19,878 bases of DNA from Clostridium sp. (GTDB lineage: Bacteria; Bacillota; Clostridia; Clostridiales; Clostridiaceae). Numbering within the stretch: position 1 is the stretch's first letter; every line of letters begins with the position of its first letter. Below are positions 15,441 through 19,878 of the stretch, in pieces. Both the position numbers and the translations under genes were made by a program. The stretch spans positions 358 to 20,235 of the forward strand of contig DPOH01000061.1 of assembly GCA_003539755.1 (NCBI GenBank). Reading direction: 5' to 3'. The notes below the pieces were generated by a model. It did no database searches and was not told the DNA's origin. It saw only the letters and a program-made list of their open reading frames with translations.

Positions 15441-16832
15441 ATGGCAGTAGAAAAGACAATGGAAAAAATAGTAGCTCTATGTAAAAATAGAGGATTTGTA
15501 TTCCCAGGATCAGAAATCTATGGTGGGCTTGCAAACTCATGGGATTACGGTCCATTAGGTGTAGAATTCAAAAACAATGTTAAAAGAGCATGGTGGAAAA
15601 AATTTGTTCAAGAAAGTCCTTATAATGTAGGATTAGATTCAGCTATCTTAATGAACAGAGAAGTTTGGGTTGCATCAGGACACGTTGGTGGATTCTCAGA
15701 TCCATTAATGGATTGTAAAGAATGTAAAGCTAGATTTAGAGCAGATAAGCTAGTTGAAGATCACATGACAGCAAATGGTGCAGAAGTAGCAAGTGCAGAT
15801 GGATGGTCAAACGAAGAATTAAAGGAATACATAGAAAAACACAATATAGTATGTCCTAAATGTGGAAAGATGAACTATACAGATATAAGAAAGTTCAATC
15901 TTATGTTTAAAACATTCCAAGGTGTTACTGAAGATGCCAAATCAGAAATATACTTAAGACCAGAAACAGCTCAAGGTATATTTGTAAACTTCAAAGCTGT
16001 TCAAAGAACATCAAGAAAGAAAATACCATTTGGTATAGCTCAAATAGGTAAATCATTCAGAAATGAAATAACTCCAGGTAACTTTACTTTCAGAACTAGA
16101 GAATTCGAACAAATGGAATTAGAATTCTTCTGTAAGCCGGGAACAGATTTAGAATGGCATAAATATTGGAAAGATTATTGCTGGAATTTCTTACTTAACT
16201 TAAATGTTAAGCCAGAAAACTTAAGAATGAGAGATCATGGTGAAGAAGAATTATCATTCTATTCAAATGCAACATCTGATATAGAATACTTATTCCCATT
16301 CGGATGGGGAGAACTTTGGGGGATAGCAGATAGAACTGACTATGACTTAACTAAGCACCAAGAACACTCAGGACAAGATTTAAGCTACTTAGATCAAACA
16401 ACTAATGAAAAATATATACCATATGTTATAGAACCATCATTAGGTGCAGATAGAGTTGCTTTAGCATTCTTAATTGAAGCGTATGATGAAGAAGAATTAG
16501 AAGGTGGAGATGTTAGAACAGTAATGCACTTACATCCAGCTTTAGCTCCATTTAAAGCAGCTATATTACCTCTTTCTAAGAAACTTTCTGAAAAAGCAAC
16601 AGAAGTATATTCTGAATTAAGCAAGAAGTTTAATGTTGACTACGATGAAACAGGAAGTATCGGAAAGAGATATAGAAGACAAGATGAAGTTGGTACTCCA
16701 TACTGTATTACAATTGACTTCGATACATTAGAAGACGAAGCTGTTACTATTAGAAATAGAGATACTATGGAACAAGAAAGAATAAAAATTAGTGAATTAG
16801 AATCTTATATTGAAAAAAGTTTAGAATTTTAA
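15441..16832 (+). CDS. glyS: Glycyl-tRNA synthetase (dimeric, class IIa)
   Basis: This is the single-chain alpha2 glycyl-tRNA synthetase, not the alpha2-beta2 GlyQ/GlyS type, so one gene suffices to charge tRNA-Gly. The N-terminus has the family block FVFPGSEIYGGLANSWDYGPLG. An insertion holds two Cys pairs, CKEC (about 91-94) and CPKC (about 138-141), likely a zinc-binding element. Motif 2 lies in SFRNEITPGNFTFRTREFEQ (about 205-224) and motif 3 in PSLGADRVALAFL (about 333-345). The anticodon-binding domain covers about 365-463, ending with YCITIDFDTLEDEAVTIRNRDTM. At 463 residues it matches bacterial members. The ATG follows TTGGAGGG. The gene is controlled by the glycine T-box upstream and closed by a strong terminator. 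Confidence 0.97.
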   Translation: MAVEKTMEKIVALCKNRGFVFPGSEIYGGLANSWDYGPLGVEFKNNVKRAWWKKFVQESPYNVGLDSAILMNREVWVASGHVGGFSDPLMDCKECKARFRADKLVEDHMTANGAEVASADGWSNEELKEYIEKHNIVCPKCGKMNYTDIRKFNLMFKTFQGVTEDAKSEIYLRPETAQGIFVNFKAVQRTSRKKIPFGIAQIGKSFRNEITPGNFTFRTREFEQMELEFFCKPGTDLEWHKYWKDYCWNFLLNLNVKPENLRMRDHGEEELSFYSNATSDIEYLFPFGWGELWGIADRTDYDLTKHQEHSGQDLSYLDQTTNEKYIPYVIEPSLGADRVALAFLIEAYDEEELEGGDVRTVMHLHPALAPFKAAILPLSKKLSEKATEVYSELSKKFNVDYDETGSIGKRYRRQDEVGTPYCITIDFDTLEDEAVTIRNRDTMEQERIKISELESYIEKSLEF

Positions 16833-16837
16833 TTAAG

Positions 16838-16873
16838 CAGGCTACGAATTTATTGATTCGTAGCCTGTTTTTT
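16838..16873 (+). terminator. Rho-independent terminator of glyS
   Basis: CAGGCTACGAAT (16838-16849) pairs perfectly with ATTCGTAGCCTG (16856-16867) around a 6-base loop, followed by six T. The 3' arm is also the last coding stretch of the convergent minus-strand gene. On that strand the hairpin is followed by CTTAATT with no T-run, so it serves glyS best. Confidence 0.93.
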
Positions 16874-17872
16874 ATGGTGATTTAAAGTGTTCAATAAATT
16901 AGTTTTGCCTAAAGTAAAGTTAAGGTAATTGTTAAAAACAAATATTATAGGAACCTCAATTAGCAAAACAATAGAAAATAATAATGCATGATATCTAGAA
17001 GGATATGTATATGCAAGGTTTAAAGATAAAGTATCTATTAAAAATGTATTAACAAGATTTATTGTAAGTATATGAGTTCCCATTATTATAAGAGAGTTTT
17101 TTCCGATGTATTTAAAAAAAACTGAAAAAGATACTTTTTTGCTTAAAAGTATTAAAGCTAAAGAACCGATTATACTATTAATTATATATATAATAATGTT
17201 ATTAAATTTTAGAGCAAATAAATCAACTGGACCGTTAAACAGTGCGAGGAACACATTTGTAATAAATAATATTAGTAATGTGAAAAAGCTTGAGTTTATA
17301 TTTGTTATAGGTTTGTATAATAAATTACCTATGGCGATAAAACCTAAAGCAGTAAAACTTCTCAATAATACTAGAAGTAGAGTATCTGAATCTGCTTTGA
17401 TAAAGAAAGGAATAATAAATAAGCTAAAAATAATAATTAACCTTAAATGGTTATTAGAAACTTTATGTGTTAGTAATTTAAAAAGCACCTCAGAAATAAA
17501 CAAACAAGGTAAGAACCATATAGCAGATCTTCCACAAAATTTTATTATATAAATAAAATATATAATAAGAGTTTTTTGATCTAATTCTTGTTTTATATAC
17601 AAGTTATACATAATAAAAAAGTAATTAATAAGTGCAAATGAAATATAGGGAATAATTAAAGCGTTGAATTTTTTTTGTATAAATTTTGGTATAGGTATAA
17701 CATCTTTACTTAAATTGATTAAGTAGCCGGATATAATAAAAAAAATAGGTATATGAAATGAATAGATCCAGTTTCGCAAGGAAGTATTTCCTGGGGGGAT
17801 TATATGCCCTAAAACTACTAAAGCTATTGAAAATCCTTTTGTAATATCTAAATAATTTAATCTTTGCTTCAT
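16850..17872 (-). CDS. Membrane acyltransferase, acyltransferase-3 (OafA/WecH-like) family
   Basis: This 340-residue protein has about ten membrane segments. The N-terminus carries the acyltransferase-3 signature: YLDITKGFSIALVVLGH (7-23) and, after a short loop, YSFHIPIFFIISGYLI with His40. His23 and His40 align with the conserved family histidines. The family transfers acetyl or other acyl groups to extracytoplasmic carbohydrate or cell-wall substrates; the acceptor cannot be read here. The gene runs against all its neighbours. Its stop lies in the loop edge of the glyS terminator hairpin, so the last five or so codons (ending QATNQ) come from that hairpin. AAGGAG (17885-17890, minus strand) lies 12 bases before the ATG, slightly long. 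No transposase or partner gene adjoins it. It is the clearest accessory gene in the second half of the window. Confidence 0.87.
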   Translation of the reverse strand: MKQRLNYLDITKGFSIALVVLGHIIPPGNTSLRNWIYSFHIPIFFIISGYLINLSKDVIPIPKFIQKKFNALIIPYISFALINYFFIMYNLYIKQELDQKTLIIYFIYIIKFCGRSAIWFLPCLFISEVLFKLLTHKVSNNHLRLIIIFSLFIIPFFIKADSDTLLLVLLRSFTALGFIAIGNLLYKPITNINSSFFTLLILFITNVFLALFNGPVDLFALKFNNIIIYIINSIIGSLALILLSKKVSFSVFFKYIGKNSLIIMGTHILTINLVNTFLIDTLSLNLAYTYPSRYHALLFSIVLLIEVPIIFVFNNYLNFTLGKTNLLNTLNHHKKQATNQ

Positions 17873-17899
17873 AATTATTTCTTACTCCTTTTTCTAAAA

Positions 17900-17917
17900 A
17901 TTATAACAATTATAACA
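17900..17917 (-). promoter_or_regulatory. Putative promoter of the acyltransferase gene (two overlapping-phase -10 elements)
   Basis: Reading the minus strand, TGTTATAAT occurs twice in tandem, 9 bases apart (TATAAT at 17914-17909 and 17905-17900). Both are extended -10 motifs. No good -35 is found for either, so the assignment rests on the -10 elements. Confidence 0.45.
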
Positions 17918-17984
17918 TATTTGGAATTTGAAAATTAATTTGTAATGAATGATAAGTATTAATATGGAAGAAGAATAGTTGGGG

Positions 17985-17993
17985 TGGTATAAT
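17985..17993 (+). promoter_or_regulatory. Putative extended -10 promoter of murD
   Basis: TGGTATAAT is an extended -10 with a consensus hexamer; the -35 position (TGGAAG, 17965-17970) is poor. Initiation near 18000 would give a leader of about 53 bases. It is divergent from the acyltransferase promoter about 70 bases away. Confidence 0.5.
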
Positions 17994-18052
17994 TAAGTTA
18001 AATATGATCAGGAATGTTACTAAGCATATAAATTAAAAGTGGAGGCATATTT

Positions 18053-19429
18053 ATGAAAAGAAATTTTAGCGAATTTAAACAATATATAGGTGGGAAAAAG
18101 GTTGCAGTAGTAGGAATTGGTGTTAGTAATATACCATTAATTAATTTTCTTTTAAAGTTAGGGGCTGAAGTAACTGCATTTGATAAAAAAACTAAAGAAC
18201 AACTTGGAGAAGTCGCAGTAGATTTTGAAAATAAAGGAGTAAAACTTGAACTTGGAGAAGGATATTTAGATAAATTAACTGGATTTGAAGTTGTGTTTAA
18301 GACTCCATCTATGAGAATAGATAGTGATGCTCTAATTAGAGTAAAAGCTGAAGGAGCATATGTAACTTCAGAAATGGAAGAGTTCGTTAAATATACTAAG
18401 GGAAAAGTGTTTGCGGTTACAGGAAGTGATGGAAAAACAACAACAACAACTATAATATCTAAGCTTTTAGAAGCTGAAGGATATAAAACTTGGGTTGGAG
18501 GAAATATAGGAACACCTTTATTTGCGCAAATAGAAGAAATAAAGGATGAAGATAAAGTAGTATTAGAGTTATCAAGCTTCCAGCTTATGACCATGAAAGA
18601 AGAAATAAATGTAGCAGTATGCACTAATTTAGCACCTAATCATTTAGATATGCATAAAGATATGCAGGAATATATAGATGCAAAGAAAAACATATTTTTA
18701 TATCAAGAAGCAGATGATGTGTTAGTAGTAAATAGAGAAAATGATATTACTTATGGATTTGAAAAAGAAGCTAAAGGAATAGTAAAAGAATTTAGTTCAA
18801 AGAGAGTTATAGAAAATGGAGCATATTATAAAGATGGAGTTCTATATTTAGAAGGAATTGAAGTATGCAGAAAAGAAGATATTGTGATTAAAGGTATGCA
18901 TAATGTAGAAAATTATTTAGCAGCATTTTTAGCAACTATGGATGATGTTTCTATTGCTAATATGAAAAAAGTTGCTGAATCTTTTGCTGGTGTTGAACAT
19001 AGATGTGAACTAGTAAGGGAATTAGATGGAGTTAAATATTACAATGATTCTATTGCATCAAGTCCAACAAGAACATTAGCAGGACTTAAAGCATTTGATG
19101 AAAAAGTAATTCTTATAGCAGGTGGATATGATAAACATATACCATTTGAACCATTAGCATATGAAGGATATCCATATATAAAAGAATTAATACTTGTTGG
19201 AGCTACAAGTGATAAAATTCAAGCAGCATTTGATAAATTAGAAGCTGAAAAAGGAATAAAAGTTAATATTCAAAGAGTAGATACATTTGAAGGAGCCGTA
19301 ATGCTTGCTAAGAAAATAGCTAAAAATGGCGATATAGTTACATTATCTCCTGCTTGTGCAGCATTTGATTTGTTCCCTAACTTCATGGTGAGAGGAAAGA
19401 GATTTAAAGAAATAGTAAATTCATTATAG
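18053..19429 (+). CDS. murD: UDP-N-acetylmuramoyl-L-alanine--D-glutamate ligase
   Basis: MurD adds D-glutamate to UDP-MurNAc-L-Ala in the cytoplasm, an essential step of peptidoglycan precursor synthesis. The N-terminal UDP-binding domain shows KVAVVGIGVSNIPLINFLLK (16-35). The ATP-binding central domain has GSDGKTTTT (124-132), VVLELSSFQL and TNLAPNHLDMH. The C-terminal domain has EHRCELVRELDGVKYYNDS, the substrate-site DSIASSPTRTLAGL, and GGYDKHIPFEPL. At 458 residues it is full length. The ATG follows GGAGG (18041-18045) by 7 bases. Unlike murD in the dcw cluster of many bacteria, it stands alone here, with its own promoter and terminator, between an acyltransferase and an rRNA operon. Confidence 0.97.
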   Translation: MKRNFSEFKQYIGGKKVAVVGIGVSNIPLINFLLKLGAEVTAFDKKTKEQLGEVAVDFENKGVKLELGEGYLDKLTGFEVVFKTPSMRIDSDALIRVKAEGAYVTSEMEEFVKYTKGKVFAVTGSDGKTTTTTIISKLLEAEGYKTWVGGNIGTPLFAQIEEIKDEDKVVLELSSFQLMTMKEEINVAVCTNLAPNHLDMHKDMQEYIDAKKNIFLYQEADDVLVVNRENDITYGFEKEAKGIVKEFSSKRVIENGAYYKDGVLYLEGIEVCRKEDIVIKGMHNVENYLAAFLATMDDVSIANMKKVAESFAGVEHRCELVRELDGVKYYNDSIASSPTRTLAGLKAFDEKVILIAGGYDKHIPFEPLAYEGYPYIKELILVGATSDKIQAAFDKLEAEKGIKVNIQRVDTFEGAVMLAKKIAKNGDIVTLSPACAAFDLFPNFMVRGKRFKEIVNSL

Positions 19430-19440
19430 AATATAAAGAA

Positions 19441-19492
19441 AAAGTAGAGAATATATATTAGATTGTAGATATATATTTTCTACTTTATTTTT
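19441..19492 (+). terminator. Rho-independent terminator of murD
   Basis: An 18-bp stem pairs 19441-19458 (AAAGTAGAGAATATATAT) with 19469-19486, with one G-U pair and a 10-base loop. TTTATTTTTT follows. The A-run before the 5' arm would also allow some minus-strand function. Confidence 0.9.
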
Positions 19493-19700
19493 TAGATATA
19501 ATAAAATATTTAGTGCTTATATATTACAGAATAATATAGTATAAAGATAAAAAATAAGTATTACTCTAGTGTTAGAGCATATATAAATAGAAATATAGGA
19601 GATAACTGCTCCTGGCGTATCCAGTGTTTAAATTATGAGAATTTAATAGAAATATAGCGAAAATAAAAAATAAATGCTTTAAATAAGTCTTAAATACATA
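19493..19700 (+). other. Non-coding region between murD and the rRNA promoters
   Basis: No open frame with a ribosome binding site is seen. It holds a small hairpin CTCTA/TAGAG (19564-19577) and a GC-richer patch at about 19597-19625 with alternative hairpins. A 13-base direct repeat AATAGAAATATAG at 19586-19598 and 19645-19657 brackets the patch. The rRNA promoters begin at 19702. Confidence 0.55.
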
Positions 19701-19701
19701 A

Positions 19702-19729
19702 TTGAATATTAAAAACGTGTTATTATAAT
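19702..19729 (+). promoter_or_regulatory. rRNA operon upstream promoter (P1)
   Basis: TTGAAT (19702-19707), 16-bp spacer, TATAAT (19724-19729). The sequence just upstream is A/T-tract rich, as in UP elements of stable-RNA promoters. The GC-rich CGTCGCGAGGGGG begins right after the -10. Confidence 0.65.
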
Positions 19730-19804
19730 ATTCGTCGCGAGGGGGAAACGCCGAGAGACAAAAACAGATTAGCGAAAAAGTTCAAAATTTATAAAAAATA
19801 AATG

Positions 19805-19833
19805 TTGACAAAAAACGCTGATGATGTTATGAT
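19805..19833 (+). promoter_or_regulatory. rRNA operon downstream promoter (P2)
   Basis: TTGACA (19805-19810), 17-bp spacer, TATGAT (19828-19833), preceded by an A/T-tract stretch (about 19783-19802). Initiation near 19840. The two promoters are about 103 bases apart, the usual tandem arrangement for rRNA operons. Confidence 0.8.
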
Positions 19834-19839
19834 AAGAAA

Positions 19840-19878
19840 GCGGTCGAGAGACAGCGAAGATCTTTGAAAATTGAACAG
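19840..19878 (+). other. rRNA operon leader with boxA-like element, upstream of 16S rRNA
   Basis: The window ends in ATCTTTGAAAATTGAACAG (19860-19878). This matches the conserved leader just before 16S rRNA in clostridia, and resembles the boxA antitermination element of Gram-positive rRNA leaders (CTTTGAAAA core). The 16S gene itself is outside the window, so this is inferred from the leader and the strong tandem promoters. Confidence 0.75.

Noticed and set aside
17106..17552. 148-residue plus-strand open frame inside the acyltransferase gene
   Set aside because: Antisense to a protein with a clear family signature and membrane topology; no ribosome binding site or family motif.
17998..18624. 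208-residue open frame on the minus strand across murD
   Set aside because: It lies wholly opposite the well-supported murD, has low-complexity Ser/Pro/Thr-rich composition and no ribosome binding site; it is a shadow of murD.

Overview
This window looks like core chromosome of a low-GC, spore-forming, anaerobic Firmicute, most likely a Clostridium sensu stricto. The evidence is the strongly AT-rich sequence, AGGAGG-type ribosome binding sites, a spoIIE gene, a formate-tetrahydrofolate ligase, a glycine T-box leader, and the conserved gene order spoIIE-tilS-hpt-ftsH ... coaX-dusB-greA-lysS. No species can be fixed from sequence alone.

Layout. Bases 1-22 are the 3' end of a tRNA (probably Leu), followed by its terminator. 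An AEC-family transporter (162-1100) stands alone. The sporulation phosphatase spoIIE follows; its real start is a GTG at 1500, behind a promoter with the 21-bp spacing of Spo0A-activated sigma-A promoters. Then come tilS and hpt as a tight pair, ftsH with its own promoter and strong terminator, and monocistronic fhs. A coaX-dusB pair (folded leader) and a greA-lysS pair (long leader, consensus promoter) follow. Bases about 14019-15085 hold three copies of one tRNA-Asn(GUU) cassette, each with its own promoter. A glycine T-box riboswitch precedes glyS. A membrane acyltransferase gene sits on the minus strand, convergent with glyS and divergent from murD. The last 180 bases carry tandem promoters and the start of an rRNA leader; the 16S gene would begin just past the window.

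How the genes fit together. Most of the window serves translation: tRNA-Asn, tRNA modification (TilS lysidine, Dus dihydrouridine), lysyl- and glycyl-tRNA synthetases, GreA and an rRNA operon. The rest covers envelope quality control (FtsH), CoA and one-carbon metabolism (CoaX, Fhs), purine salvage (Hpt), peptidoglycan precursor synthesis (MurD) and sporulation (SpoIIE). The AEC transporter and the acyltransferase are the only two genes that look like accessory insertions.

I found no new multi-gene system. The parts most worth a second look are non-coding: the spoIIE promoter and start, the triplicated tRNA-Asn cassettes (the third without a hairpin terminator, ahead of the glyS T-box), the coaX and greA leaders, the tandem rRNA promoters with a shared 9-base element, and a small GC-richer patch of alternative hairpins upstream of them.
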